From positions 124,001 to 188,000 of the forward strand of contig NZ_JANUFD010000013.1 of assembly GCF_024807945.1 (NCBI RefSeq): a stretch of 64,000 nt of DNA, written 5' to 3'. Every line of letters begins with the position of its first letter. Positions within the stretch are counted from its first letter, which is position 1. This document shows positions 54,119-63,577 of the stretch, piece after piece. Both the position numbers and the translations under genes were made by a program. The DNA is from Pseudomonas sp. JUb42 (GTDB lineage: Bacteria; Pseudomonadota; Gammaproteobacteria; Pseudomonadales; Pseudomonadaceae). The notes beneath the pieces are model-generated. The model was not told where the DNA came from and did not search any database. It saw only the letters and a program-made list of their open reading frames with translations.

Positions 54119-55459
54119 ATGACAACTAAAAAATATTTCGGGACCGACGGTATTCGCGGTCGCGTCGGGCAATTTCCTATCACGCCTGATTTCATGCTGC
54201 GCCTCGGTTGGGCTGCTGGTATGGCATTTCGTCATCTTGGCGCCTGCCGCATTTTGGTCGGCAAGGACACGCGGATCTCCGGTTACATGTTCGAATCCGC
54301 GCTGGAAGCCGGCCTGTCTGCCGCCGGTGCTGATGTCATGCTACTGGGGCCGATGCCGACGCCTGCCATCGCCTACCTGACGCGGACCTTCCATGCCGAA
54401 GCCGGCATCGTGATCAGTGCCTCGCATAACCCGCATTACGATAACGGCATTAAGTTCTTCTCCGGCCAGGGCACCAAGCTGCCGGACGAGATCGAAATGA
54501 TGATCGAAGAGCTGCTCGACACGCCCATGACCGTGGTCGAGTCGGACAAGCTGGGCAAGGTCTCGCGGATCAACGACGCCGCAGGCCGCTATATCGAATT
54601 CTGCAAGAGCAGTGTGCCGACCAGCACCGACTTCGCCGGGCTGCGTCTGGTCATCGACTGCGCCCACGGCGCGACTTACAAGGTTGCGCCCAATGTCTTC
54701 CGTGAGCTGGGCGCCCAGGTCACCGTACTGTCGGCGCAACCCAACGGCCTGAACATCAACGAGAACTGTGGTTCGACCCATATGGAATCGTTGCAGGCGG
54801 CGGTGCTGGCCGAGAAGGCCGACCTGGGTATCGGTTTCGATGGCGACGGCGATCGGGTGCTGATGGTCGATCACACTGGTGCCATCGTCGATGGTGACGA
54901 CCTGCTGTTCATCATCGCGCGTGATCTGCAAGAGCGTGGACGTCTGCAGGGTGGGGTAGTCGGCACGCTGATGAGTAACCTCGGCCTGGAACTGGCCCTG
55001 GCTGAACTGAATATTCCCTTCGTGCGCGCCAATGTCGGTGACCGCTACGTGATCGCCGAGTTGCTGGAGCGCAACTGGCAGATCGGTGGCGAGAACTCCG
55101 GCCACGTGGTGTGTCTGCAGAATACGACCACAGGCGATGCGATCATCGCTGCGCTGCAGGTGATCCTTGCGTTGCGTCGTCGCCAGGAAAGCCTGGCGCA
55201 GGCTCGTCAGGCCCTGCGCAAGTGCCCGCAGGTGCTGATCAATGTGCGTTTTGCCGGGGGTATCGATCCGGTCAGCCATCCTGCGGTTACCGAAGCCTGT
55301 GCCCGCGTTACGGCGGCCATGGGCGGTCGTGGTCGGGTGCTGCTGCGCAAGTCCGGCACCGAGCCGCTGGTGCGGGTCATGGTCGAGGGCGAGGACGAAG
55401 CGCAGGTTACCGGCTACGCCGAGGAGCTGGCAAAACTGGTTACAGAAGTTTGCGCCTGA
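54119..55459 (+). CDS. glmM: Phosphoglucosamine mutase
   Basis: A 446-residue enzyme that interconverts glucosamine-6-P and glucosamine-1-P for UDP-GlcNAc and cell-wall synthesis. The active-site phosphoserine is S102 in ISASHNPHYDNG. The metal loop is GFDGDGDRVLM, and the sugar loop is GGENSGHVV. The C-terminal phosphate-binding loop is LLRKSGTEPLVRVMVEG. All are intact. The start is 15 bases after folP. Confidence 0.98.
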   Translation: MTTKKYFGTDGIRGRVGQFPITPDFMLRLGWAAGMAFRHLGACRILVGKDTRISGYMFESALEAGLSAAGADVMLLGPMPTPAIAYLTRTFHAEAGIVISASHNPHYDNGIKFFSGQGTKLPDEIEMMIEELLDTPMTVVESDKLGKVSRINDAAGRYIEFCKSSVPTSTDFAGLRLVIDCAHGATYKVAPNVFRELGAQVTVLSAQPNGLNINENCGSTHMESLQAAVLAEKADLGIGFDGDGDRVLMVDHTGAIVDGDDLLFIIARDLQERGRLQGGVVGTLMSNLGLELALAELNIPFVRANVGDRYVIAELLERNWQIGGENSGHVVCLQNTTTGDAIIAALQVILALRRRQESLAQARQALRKCPQVLINVRFAGGIDPVSHPAVTEACARVTAAMGGRGRVLLRKSGTEPLVRVMVEGEDEAQVTGYAEELAKLVTEVCA

Positions 55460-55525
55460 TTTCGGCTTGCCAGTGTTGAAACTGTTGGGTAACATCTGCG
55501 CCCACTTTGACTGACGGGGTGCAGC

Positions 55526-56281
55526 ATGCGTCGCCCAATGGTAGCTGGTAACTGGAAAATGCACGGTACCCGCTCCAGCGTCGCTGAGCTGATACAGGGC
55601 CTGAGTGCTCAGGCGCTGCCCGGTGATGTTGAAGTAGCGGTTTTTCCGCCGAGCTTGTATGTCACTCAGGTGATCGATGCTCTGCAAGGTACGTCGATTG
55701 CCGTGGGTGCGCAGAACTCTGCAACCCAGGCTGCGCAAGGTGCCTTGACCGGTGAAGTATCGCCGGCGCAGTTCGCTGAAGTCGGTTGCAAGCTGGTTCT
55801 CGTAGGTCACTCGGAGCGTCGTCAGCTTCTGGGTGAGCATGATGAAGTCCTCAGCCGCAAGTTCGCGGCAGCTCAGGCTAGTGGCCTGACGCCTGTGCTC
55901 TGTGTAGGGGAAACCCTTCAGGAGCGTGAAGCAGGCAAGACACTCGAGATCGTCGGGCGTCAGCTGGACAGCATCATTGAAGAACTGGGCGTTGATGCAT
56001 TTGTAAATGCAGTGATTGCTTATGAACCAGTCTGGGCCATTGGCACCGGACTGACGGCTTCGCCGCAACAAGCGCAGGATGTGCACGCAGCTATTCGTGC
56101 GCAGTTGGCGAAAGAGAATGCCGAAGTCGCACAAGGCGTGCGCCTTCTTTATGGCGGCAGCGTGAAGGCGGCCAATGCGGCCGAACTGTTCAGCATGCCG
56201 GATATCGATGGGGGGCTCATTGGTGGAGCTTCCCTGAATGCAGATGAGTTCGGTGCGATTTGTCGCGCCGCGGGAAACTGA
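55526..56281 (+). CDS. tpiA: Triosephosphate isomerase
   Basis: Glycolytic and gluconeogenic TIM-barrel enzyme, 251 residues. The catalytic Lys is K11 in VAGNWKMHGT, the electrophilic His is in VGHSERRQ, the catalytic Glu is in IAYEPVWAIGTG, and the phosphate loop is GGSVKAANA. It sits between glmM and secG as in other pseudomonads. The stop is followed four bases later by the secG start. Confidence 0.98.
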   Translation: MRRPMVAGNWKMHGTRSSVAELIQGLSAQALPGDVEVAVFPPSLYVTQVIDALQGTSIAVGAQNSATQAAQGALTGEVSPAQFAEVGCKLVLVGHSERRQLLGEHDEVLSRKFAAAQASGLTPVLCVGETLQEREAGKTLEIVGRQLDSIIEELGVDAFVNAVIAYEPVWAIGTGLTASPQQAQDVHAAIRAQLAKENAEVAQGVRLLYGGSVKAANAAELFSMPDIDGGLIGGASLNADEFGAICRAAGN

Positions 56282-56285
56282 AAAA

Positions 56286-56669
56286 ATGCTGGAAACAGTC
56301 GTAGTCGTTTTTCATCTGTTGGGCGCTCTGGGCGTTGTTGTTCTGGTGTTGCTGCAACAGGGTAAAGGTGCGGACGCTGGTGCGTCTTTCGGAGCAGGTG
56401 CATCAAATACTGTCTTCGGAGGCCAAGGTTCCTCTACCTTTCTTAGTAAACTTACTGCTATACTAGCCGCCTGTTTCTTCATAACCAGCTTGGGGTTAGG
56501 TTACTTTGCTAAAGAGAAAGCTCACCAGCTGACTCAAGTAGGTTTGCCAGATCCAGCAGTAATGGAAGTGAAGAAAAAGCCGGCAGCAGATGATGTGCCA
56601 GTGCTCGAAGGGCAACAAAAGCCAGCGGTAACTCCGGCTGATGTACCTCAAGCTCCAGAGCAGAAGTAA
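56286..56669 (+). CDS. secG: Protein-export membrane protein SecG
   Basis: A 127-residue accessory subunit of the SecYEG translocon with two spans (about 3-22 and 55-73). It shows LLQQGKGADAGASFGAGASN and VFGGQGSSTFL between them. The C-terminal tail is Lys/Pro-rich and longer than in E. coli. The start is the ATG at 56286. It is followed by tRNA-Leu and tRNA-fMet, the usual Pseudomonas order. Confidence 0.95.
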   Translation: MLETVVVVFHLLGALGVVVLVLLQQGKGADAGASFGAGASNTVFGGQGSSTFLSKLTAILAACFFITSLGLGYFAKEKAHQLTQVGLPDPAVMEVKKKPAADDVPVLEGQQKPAVTPADVPQAPEQK

Positions 56670-56716
56670 CAAGCAGGATCAGGCAGTGTTGTAGAGGCTG
56701 CCAAAAGAGTTGTATT

Positions 56717-56802
56717 GCCGAGGTGGTGGAATTGGTAGACACGCAACCTTGAGGTGGTTGTGCCCATAGGGTGTAGGGGTTCGAGTCCCCTTCTCGGTAC
56801 CA
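56717..56802 (+). tRNA. tRNA-Leu (GAG)
   Basis: An 86-base class II tRNA with encoded CCA. The acceptor stem is GCCGAGG with CTTCGGT-like pairing (TCTCGGT), and the anticodon stem CAACC/GGTTG encloses the loop TTGAGGT with anticodon GAG. A variable arm follows, and the T arm is GGGGTTCGAGTCCCC. It reads CTC/CTT codons. Confidence 0.96.
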
Positions 56803-56813
56803 ATTATCAGGAG

Positions 56814-56836
56814 AGCCCGCATTAGCGGGCTTTCTT
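56814..56836 (+). terminator. Terminator after tRNA-Leu
   Basis: AGCCCGC pairs with GCGGGCT across ATTA, followed by TTTCTT. Confidence 0.8.
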
Positions 56837-56898
56837 GTAGGTGGGATGTTCGATTGACCCTGAAAGGGATCAGCCGTATACTTCCGCCCCAGCTTTGT

Positions 56899-56975
<77 letters not shown>

Positions 56976-56985
56976 GTTCTAGCGG

Positions 56986-57009
56986 AGCCCCTTTCTAAAG
57001 GGGCTTTTT
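56986..57009 (+). terminator. Terminator after tRNA-fMet
   Basis: AGCCCCTTT pairs with AAAGGGGCT, followed by TTTTG. Confidence 0.82.
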
Positions 57010-57054
57010 GTTAGCTGGACAGTCTATAACGCTGCTTTGACAGCGTTCTCATGG

Positions 57055-57077
57055 ATGGGCGTTTCGCCCATTTTTTT
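57055..57077 (+). terminator. Terminator-like hairpin in the rimP leader
   Basis: ATGGGCG-TTT-CGCCCAT is followed by seven T. It lies 30 bases before the rimP start and after the tRNA terminator. It could block read-through from the tRNAs or attenuate the rimP-nusA-infB operon, where NusA autoregulation is known in E. coli. Confidence 0.7.
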
Positions 57078-57106
57078 ATTTTTAAAGCATGCACGAGGGG
57101 GTTCAA

Positions 57107-57565
57107 GTGTCGAGCAAGCTAGAAGAGTTGCAGGCCTTGCTGGCCCCGGTGGTCGTGGCCCTGGGCTATGAATGCTGGGGTATCGAGTTCACGGCACAGG
57201 GTCGTCACTCGATGTTGCGTATTTATATCGATAAAGAAGGCGGCGTCCTGGTTGATGACTGTGCAATTGTCAGTCGCCAGATTAGCGGGATTCTCGATGT
57301 TGAAGACCCGATCGCTGTTGAATACACGCTCGAAGTGTCTTCACCTGGCATGGAACGCCCACTGTTCACCATCGAACAGTTTGCTGCGCACGCCGGGGAA
57401 CAAGTGAAGATAAAGTTGCGCTCGCCATTTGAAGGTCGACGCAATTTTCAGGGCCTTCTCCGCGGGGTGGAGGAGCAGGACATCGTGGTGCAGGTAGATG
57501 ACCATGAGTTCCTGTTGCCGATCGACGGGATCGACAAAGCCAACATTATTCCCAAGTTTGACTGA
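57107..57565 (+). CDS. rimP: Ribosome maturation factor RimP
   Basis: A 152-residue protein needed for 30S maturation. The start is GTG at 57107 (VSSKLEELQALLAPVVVALG), preceded by AGGGGG; the ATG at 57089 is in frame but would overlap the ribosome-binding site. Motifs include RIYIDKEGGVLVDDC and YTLEVSSPGMERPLF. It heads rimP-nusA-infB-rbfA-truB. Confidence 0.95.
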   Translation: MSSKLEELQALLAPVVVALGYECWGIEFTAQGRHSMLRIYIDKEGGVLVDDCAIVSRQISGILDVEDPIAVEYTLEVSSPGMERPLFTIEQFAAHAGEQVKIKLRSPFEGRRNFQGLLRGVEEQDIVVQVDDHEFLLPIDGIDKANIIPKFD

Positions 57566-57624
57566 GGCGTGCCAGATACTGCGGATCCCGCGGATCCAAT
57601 GGCTTGCGAAAGGCGAGGCGTACG

Positions 57625-59106
57625 ATGAGCAAAGAAGTACTGCTGGTTGTTGAGTCGGTATCCAATGAAAAGGGCGTACCGGCCGGTGTGATTTTCGAAG
57701 CGCTGGAGCTGGCTTTGGCCACGGCTACCAAGAAACGCTTTGAAGATGAAGTAGAACTGCGTGTGGAAATCAATCGCCAGACCGGTAACTACGAGACGTT
57801 CCGTCTGTGGACCGTCGTTGAAGAAGACGACCTTGATGATCCGGCCATCGAAACCTGGCCGAGCAAGGTTGCACTGACTCATCCCGGCGCGAAGGTCGGT
57901 GATGTAGTAGAAGAGAAAATCGAATCCATCGAGTTCGGCCGTATCGCTGCGCAGACTGCCAAGCAAGTCATCGTGCAGAAAGTGCGTGAAGCCGAGCGTG
58001 CCCAGGTCGTGGACGCCTATCGCGAGCGTCTGGGTGAAATCATTTCCGGTACGGTCAAAAAGGTTACCCGCGACAACGTTATCGTTGACCTGGGCAACAA
58101 CGCCGAAGCCCTGCTGGCACGTGAGGACATCATTTCGCGGGAGACTTTCCGTGTCGGTGTTCGCGTGCGTGCCCTGCTCAAGGAAATCCGCACCGAGAAC
58201 CGTGGTCCTCAGTTGATCCTCTCGCGTACGGCTCCGGAAATGCTCATCGAGCTGTTCCGCATTGAAGTACCGGAAATCGCCGAAGGCCTGATCGAGGTGA
58301 TGGCTGCCTCCCGTGATCCGGGCTCTCGTGCAAAAATCGCTGTCCGTTCCAAGGACAAGCGTATCGATCCGCAAGGTGCCTGTATCGGCATGCGCGGTTC
58401 GCGTGTTCAGGCTGTATCGGGCGAGCTGGGTGGCGAGCGTGTGGACATCGTTCTTTGGGACGATAACCCTGCACAGTTCGTCATCAACGCCATGTCGCCC
58501 GCTGAAGTCGCGGCAATCATCGTTGATGAGGATGCCCATGCAATGGACATCGCCGTCGGCGCGGACAATCTGGCCCAGGCGATCGGCCGTGGCGGTCAGA
58601 ACGTGCGTCTGGCCAGTCAATTGACCGGTTGGACCCTGAACGTGATGACCGAATCGGACATCCAGGCTAAGCAACAAGCGGAAACCGGCGACATCCTGCG
58701 CAACTTCATCGACGAGCTGGAAGTCGACGAAGATCTGGCACAGGTGCTGGTCGACGAAGGCTTCACCAGCCTGGAAGAGATTGCCTACGTACCGGTGGAA
58801 GAGATGCTCAACATCGACGGCTTTGACGAAGAAACCGTCAACGAGCTTCGTGCTCGTGCCAAGGATCGTTTGTTGACCAAAGCTATCGCTACTGAGGAAA
58901 AGCTGGCAGACGCCCATCCGGCCGAAGACCTGCTCTCGCTTGAGGGTATGGACAAGGATTTGGCGATGGAACTGGCGGTGCGCGGCGTAATTACCCGCGA
59001 AGACCTGGCCGAGCAGTCTATTGATGACCTGCTCGACATCGACGGCATTGACGATGATCGTGCCGGCAAGTTGATCATGGCCGCCCGAGCCCACTGGTTC
59101 GAGTAA
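57625..59106 (+). CDS. nusA: Transcription termination/antitermination factor NusA
   Basis: A 493-residue RNA polymerase-binding factor. It has an N-terminal RNAP domain (about 1-130), S1 domain (about 135-200), two KH domains (about 230-345, with ACIGMRGSRVQAV and AIGRGGQNVRLASQL) and two C-terminal acidic repeats (about 360-493, each with ELAE/LLDIDGID-like helices). The start is the ATG at 57625; a TTG-type upstream frame is not conserved. Confidence 0.97.
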   Translation: MSKEVLLVVESVSNEKGVPAGVIFEALELALATATKKRFEDEVELRVEINRQTGNYETFRLWTVVEEDDLDDPAIETWPSKVALTHPGAKVGDVVEEKIESIEFGRIAAQTAKQVIVQKVREAERAQVVDAYRERLGEIISGTVKKVTRDNVIVDLGNNAEALLAREDIISRETFRVGVRVRALLKEIRTENRGPQLILSRTAPEMLIELFRIEVPEIAEGLIEVMAASRDPGSRAKIAVRSKDKRIDPQGACIGMRGSRVQAVSGELGGERVDIVLWDDNPAQFVINAMSPAEVAAIIVDEDAHAMDIAVGADNLAQAIGRGGQNVRLASQLTGWTLNVMTESDIQAKQQAETGDILRNFIDELEVDEDLAQVLVDEGFTSLEEIAYVPVEEMLNIDGFDEETVNELRARAKDRLLTKAIATEEKLADAHPAEDLLSLEGMDKDLAMELAVRGVITREDLAEQSIDDLLDIDGIDDDRAGKLIMAARAHWFE

Positions 59107-59132
59107 GTGGCGCGGCCTGAGGAGAGAAGTGC

Positions 59133-61670
59133 ATGACGCAAGTCACGGTGAAAGAACTGGCCAAAGTGGTCGACACACCGGTAGAGCGCCTGTTACAGCA
59201 GATGCGTGAGGCAGGTCTGCCGCACACCGCCGCCGAGCAAGTTGTGACCGATAACGAGAAACAAGCCCTGTTGACGCATTTGAAAAGCGGTCACAAGGCC
59301 AAGGTGGAAGAGCCTCGCAAGATTACCTTGCAGCGCAAGACCACCAGCACCCTGCGCGTTGCTGGCAGCAAGAGCATCAGCGTTGAAGTGCGCAAGAAGA
59401 AAGTGTTCGTACAGCGCAGCCCCGAAGAAATCGAAGCTGAGCGCAAGCGCGAGCAGGACGAGCGTCGTGCAGTAGAGAATGCTGCGCGTCAGAAGGCTGA
59501 AGAAGAAAGCAAGCGTCGCGCCGAAGAAGAAGCGCGTCGCCAGCCGGCTGCTGCTCAGGATTCGTCCGCTGCTGCTCCTGCTCAGGAAGCGGCGCCTGCT
59601 GTATCGGCTGCTCCGGTTCTTGAAGCGATCGCCAATTCGGCCATCGACGCACCTACAGCACCTGCTGCCGATGCGCGCAAGCGTGACGAACCGCGTCGCC
59701 CTGACAAGCCGCGTGCCGACGACAACCGTCGTGGCAGCAGCGACGGCGATCGCAAGAACGCCCCGCACCGCGCCTCCGTCAAGGAAAAGGCTCCGGCCCC
59801 GCGTGTTGCTCCGCGTACCACCGATGAAGAAAGCGATAGCTTCCGTCGCGGCGGTCGTGGCAAGGCCAAGCTGAAGAAACGCAACGCCCACGGTTTCCAG
59901 AGCCCAACCGGCCCTGTCGTGCGCGAAGTGAAGATCGGCGAGACCATCACTGTGGGCGATCTGGCCCAGCAGATGTCGGTCAAGGCTGCTGAAATCATCA
60001 AGTTCATGTTCAAACTGGGTACGCCAGCGACCATCAACCAGGTACTCGATCAGGAAACTGCTCAACTGGTTGCCGAGGAACTGGGCCACAAAGTGACCCT
60101 GGTCAGCGACACCGCCCTGGAAGATTCCCTGGCCGAGTCCCTGAAGTTTGAAGGTGAGGCAGTTTCCCGTGCACCAGTCGTGACCGTAATGGGCCACGTT
60201 GACCACGGTAAGACGTCCCTGCTCGACTACATCCGTCGTGCCAAGGTAGCTGCTGGCGAAGCCGGTGGTATCACCCAGCACATCGGCGCATACCACGTCG
60301 AAACCGACCGTGGCATGGTGACGTTCCTCGACACCCCTGGTCACGCCGCGTTTACCGCAATGCGTGCCCGTGGTGCCAAGGCGACCGACATCGTGATCCT
60401 GGTGGTTGCGGCGGACGACGGCGTAATGCCGCAGACCATCGAAGCTGTTCAACATGCCAAGGCCGCCGGTGTTCCGCTGGTCGTGGCAGTGAACAAGATC
60501 GACAAGCCGGGCGCCGATCTCGATCGCATCCGCAGCGAACTGTCGGTCCACGGCGTGACGTCGGAAGAGTGGGGTGGTGACACGCCATTCGTACCGGTCT
60601 CGGCGAAGATGGGTACTGGCGTCGACGAATTGCTCGAAGCCGTACTGCTGCAAGCCGAAGTTCTGGAACTGACTGCTACGCCGTCGGCTCCTGGCCGTGG
60701 TGTTGTCGTTGAATCGCGCCTGGACAAGGGCCGTGGCCCGGTGGCCACCGTGCTGGTTCAGGACGGTACGCTGCGTCAAGGCGACATGGTCCTGGTCGGT
60801 TCGAACTACGGCCGTGTACGTGCCATGCTCGACGAGAACGGCAAGTCCATCAAGGAAGCCGGTCCTTCCATCCCTGTCGAGATTCTCGGCCTGGACGGTA
60901 CCCCGGACGCTGGCGACGAGATGAGCGTTGTGGCTGACGAGAAGAAAGCCCGTGAAGTGGCTCTGTTCCGTCAAGGCAAGTTCCGCGAAGTCAAACTGGC
61001 TCGTGCTCACGCCGGCAAGCTGGAAAACATCTTCGAGAACATGGGTCAGGAAGAGAAGAAGACGCTCAACATCGTCCTCAAATCCGACGTCCGTGGTTCC
61101 CTCGAAGCGTTGAACGGCGCCTTGAACGGCCTGGGTAACGACGAAGTGCAAGTGCGCGTTGTCGGTGGCGGTGTCGGTGGTATCACCGAGTCCGACGCCA
61201 ACCTGGCACTGGCTTCCAACGCTGTACTGTTCGGCTTCAACGTGCGTGCCGATGCTGGCGCTCGCAAGATCGTCGAGCAGGAAGGCCTGGATATGCGTTA
61301 CTACAACGTGATCTACGACATCATCGAAGACGTCAAGAAGGCCCTCACCGGCATGCTTGGCAGCGACGTCCGGGAGAACATCCTGGGTATCGCCGAAGTG
61401 CGTGACGTGTTCCGTTCGCCTAAGTTCGGTGCGATCGCAGGTTGCATGGTTATCGAAGGTGTTGTTCACCGTAACCGTCCAATCCGTGTACTGCGCGAAG
61501 ACATCGTTATCTTCGAAGGCGAGCTGGAATCCCTGCGCCGCTTCAAGGATGACGCTTCCGAAGTACGTGCCGGCATGGAATGCGGTATCGGCGTCAAGAG
61601 CTACAACGACGTCAAGGTCGGTGACAAGATCGAAGTCTTCGAGAAGGTCCAAGTGGCTCGCAGCCTTTAA
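59133..61670 (+). CDS. infB: Translation initiation factor IF-2
   Basis: A GTPase of 845 residues that brings fMet-tRNA to the ribosome. The N-terminal IF2-N domain (about 1-50) is followed by a low-complexity Ala/Arg/Glu-rich linker (about 90-250). The G domain has GHVDHGKT at 354-361, DTPGHAAF and NKIDKPGADL, and beta-barrel and C-terminal fMet-binding domains complete it. All motifs are normal. Confidence 0.98.
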   Translation: MTQVTVKELAKVVDTPVERLLQQMREAGLPHTAAEQVVTDNEKQALLTHLKSGHKAKVEEPRKITLQRKTTSTLRVAGSKSISVEVRKKKVFVQRSPEEIEAERKREQDERRAVENAARQKAEEESKRRAEEEARRQPAAAQDSSAAAPAQEAAPAVSAAPVLEAIANSAIDAPTAPAADARKRDEPRRPDKPRADDNRRGSSDGDRKNAPHRASVKEKAPAPRVAPRTTDEESDSFRRGGRGKAKLKKRNAHGFQSPTGPVVREVKIGETITVGDLAQQMSVKAAEIIKFMFKLGTPATINQVLDQETAQLVAEELGHKVTLVSDTALEDSLAESLKFEGEAVSRAPVVTVMGHVDHGKTSLLDYIRRAKVAAGEAGGITQHIGAYHVETDRGMVTFLDTPGHAAFTAMRARGAKATDIVILVVAADDGVMPQTIEAVQHAKAAGVPLVVAVNKIDKPGADLDRIRSELSVHGVTSEEWGGDTPFVPVSAKMGTGVDELLEAVLLQAEVLELTATPSAPGRGVVVESRLDKGRGPVATVLVQDGTLRQGDMVLVGSNYGRVRAMLDENGKSIKEAGPSIPVEILGLDGTPDAGDEMSVVADEKKAREVALFRQGKFREVKLARAHAGKLENIFENMGQEEKKTLNIVLKSDVRGSLEALNGALNGLGNDEVQVRVVGGGVGGITESDANLALASNAVLFGFNVRADAGARKIVEQEGLDMRYYNVIYDIIEDVKKALTGMLGSDVRENILGIAEVRDVFRSPKFGAIAGCMVIEGVVHRNRPIRVLREDIVIFEGELESLRRFKDDASEVRAGMECGIGVKSYNDVKVGDKIEVFEKVQVARSL

Positions 61671-61827
61671 GTCGCGAGCTGTAGGAGCCATGGTGGGTCG
61701 TCGCATGAAAATGCCTGCGCCCGCCCTGGACTCTAAACGCAACGCCCGGTCCGGCTTCTGCCAGGCCGGGCGTTTGCCGCTTTCAGACCATGCGGTAGTG
61801 CCGCAGGTCAGTGACAGGTAACAAGAC

Positions 61828-62229
61828 ATGGCAAAAGAATACAGCCGTACCCAACGTATCGGCGATCAGATGCAGCGCGAGCTGGCCCAACTGATCCGTC
61901 GCGAAGTAAAAGACCCGCGCGTAGGCCTGGTCACCATTACCGCTGTCGACGTCAGCCGTGACGTTGGCCACGCCAAGATCTTCATTACCGTGATGGGGCA
62001 GGACAGCGCCGAAGATATCGCCCAGTCGATCAAGGTACTGAACTCTGCCGCTGGCTTCCTGCGCATGCAGCTGGCCCGTGAGATGAAGCTGCGCAGCGTG
62101 CCTCAGTTGCACTTCCACTACGACGAAAGCGTCGTGCGTGGCGCGCACCTGTCGGCGTTGATCGAGCGTGCGGTAGCCGAAGACGGTCAGCACCCACAGG
62201 CTGAAAAGCCAGACGGTACTGAGGAGTAA
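61828..62229 (+). CDS. rbfA: Ribosome-binding factor A
   Basis: A 133-residue KH-type protein for late 30S maturation and cold adaptation (MAKEYSRTQRIGDQMQRELA, then RVGLVTITAVDVSRDVGHAK). The ATG at 61828 is 157 bases after infB, with a short hairpin-forming spacer (a CCCGGTCCGG/CCAGGCCGGGC-type stem around 61745-61772). truB follows after three bases. Confidence 0.96.
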   Translation: MAKEYSRTQRIGDQMQRELAQLIRREVKDPRVGLVTITAVDVSRDVGHAKIFITVMGQDSAEDIAQSIKVLNSAAGFLRMQLAREMKLRSVPQLHFHYDESVVRGAHLSALIERAVAEDGQHPQAEKPDGTEE

Positions 62230-62232
62230 GGC

Positions 62233-63150
62233 GTGGCTCAGGTCAAGCGTATACGCCGCAACGTTAGCGGAATCATCCTGCTCGACAAGCCACTGGGCTT
62301 CACTTCCAACGCGGCCTTGCAGAAGGTGCGCTGGCTGCTCAATGCAGAGAAGGCCGGGCATACCGGTAGCCTCGATCCACTGGCCACAGGCGTACTGCCC
62401 CTGTGCTTCGGTGAGGCGACCAAGTTCTCGCAATACCTGCTCGATTCCGACAAAGGCTACGAAACCCTGATGCAGATGGGCAAGACCACCACCACCGCCG
62501 ACGCGGAAGGTGATGTTCTTCAGGTGCGTCCGGTGACCGTTGGTCGTGCCGATATCGAAGCGGCATTGCCGGCTTTTCGTGGCGAAATCAGTCAGATACC
62601 ACCGATGTACTCGGCCCTCAAGCGTGATGGCCAGCCCCTGTACAAGCTGGCCCGTGCCGGGGAAGTGGTGGAGCGCGAGGCGCGTTCTGTTACTATTGCG
62701 CGCCTGGAATTGCTTGCCTGCGAAGGCGAGACTGCCCGTTTGGCGGTCGATTGCAGCAAAGGCACCTATATCCGCACGCTGGTCGAAGATATTGGTGAAA
62801 AACTGGGTTGTGGTGCATATGTAGCGCAGTTGCGCCGCACACAAGCGGGACCATTCAACCTGGCCCAGACCGTAACCCTGGAAGAGCTGGAGCGGGTGCA
62901 TGCTGAGGGTGGCAATGAAGCCATTGACCAATTTCTCATGCCTTCCGACAGTGGGTTGCTACACTGGCCGCTGTTGCAGTTTTCCGAGCACAGTTCGTTC
63001 TATTGGCTGCATGGTCAGCCCGTAAGAGCACCGGACGCGCCGCAGTCAGGCATGGTTCGGGTGCAAGATCATGAAGGACGCTTCATCGGTATCGGTGAAG
63101 TGAGTGAAGACGGGCGTATCGCGCCGCGTCGCTTGATTCGGTCAGAATGA
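62233..63150 (+). CDS. truB: tRNA pseudouridine-55 synthase TruB
   Basis: A 305-residue enzyme modifying U55 in the T loop of tRNAs. The catalytic Asp is D48 in HTGSLDPLATG. PMYSALKRDGQPLYKLARAG and the C-terminal PUA-like domain follow. It starts with GTG at 62233, three bases after the rbfA stop, giving translational coupling. Confidence 0.97.
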   Translation: MAQVKRIRRNVSGIILLDKPLGFTSNAALQKVRWLLNAEKAGHTGSLDPLATGVLPLCFGEATKFSQYLLDSDKGYETLMQMGKTTTTADAEGDVLQVRPVTVGRADIEAALPAFRGEISQIPPMYSALKRDGQPLYKLARAGEVVEREARSVTIARLELLACEGETARLAVDCSKGTYIRTLVEDIGEKLGCGAYVAQLRRTQAGPFNLAQTVTLEELERVHAEGGNEAIDQFLMPSDSGLLHWPLLQFSEHSSFYWLHGQPVRAPDAPQSGMVRVQDHEGRFIGIGEVSEDGRIAPRRLIRSE

Positions 63151-63228
63151 CCGGACCCCGGGCCATGTGAATGGCTTGGGTACGAGGATGGCTGTCAACA
63201 GGCACGGTCATTTCTCACTTTTTAATAC

Positions 63229-63275
63229 GAGGGTTTGCCCTCGGCCTGTTGAAACCGTCTCCCTGGAGCGGTTTC
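63229..63275 (+). promoter_or_regulatory. rpsO leader hairpins
   Basis: GAGGG-TTTG-CCCTC (63229-63242) is followed by GAAACCG-CTCC...GGAG-CGGTTTC (63251-63275), ending 19 bases before the rpsO start. Ribosomal protein S15 represses its own translation through a leader structure in E. coli, so a similar role is plausible. Confidence 0.55.
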
Positions 63276-63294
63276 TTGATAAAGGAATGCCCAA

Positions 63295-63564
63295 ATGGCA
63301 CTCAGCGTTGAAGATAAAGCTCAAATCGTAACCGACTACCAGCAAGCTGTTGGTGATACTGGTTCGCCAGAAGTGCAAGTTGCACTGCTGACCGCCAACA
63401 TCAACAAACTGCAAGGCCACTTCAAGGCCAACGGTAAGGACCACCACTCGCGTCGCGGTCTGATCCGTATGGTAAACCAGCGTCGCAAGCTGCTGGATTA
63501 CCTGAAAGGTAAGGACGTTAGCCGTTACAGCTCCCTGATTGCTCGTCTGGGTCTGCGTCGCTAA
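63295..63564 (+). CDS. rpsO: 30S ribosomal protein S15
   Basis: An 89-residue four-helix protein that binds 16S rRNA (MALSVEDKAQIVTDYQQAVG, then HFKANGKDHHSRRGLIRMVN, QRRKLLDYLKGKDVSRY). The AAAGGA ribosome-binding site lies ahead of the start. It is followed by a long stem and then pnp. Confidence 0.98.
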   Translation: MALSVEDKAQIVTDYQQAVGDTGSPEVQVALLTANINKLQGHFKANGKDHHSRRGLIRMVNQRRKLLDYLKGKDVSRYSSLIARLGLRR

Positions 63565-63577
63565 TAACGATGCGGTA

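Noticed and set aside
59193..61829. 878-codon minus-strand frame opposite infB
   Set aside because: Same reason; the composition is unlike a protein and infB is certain.
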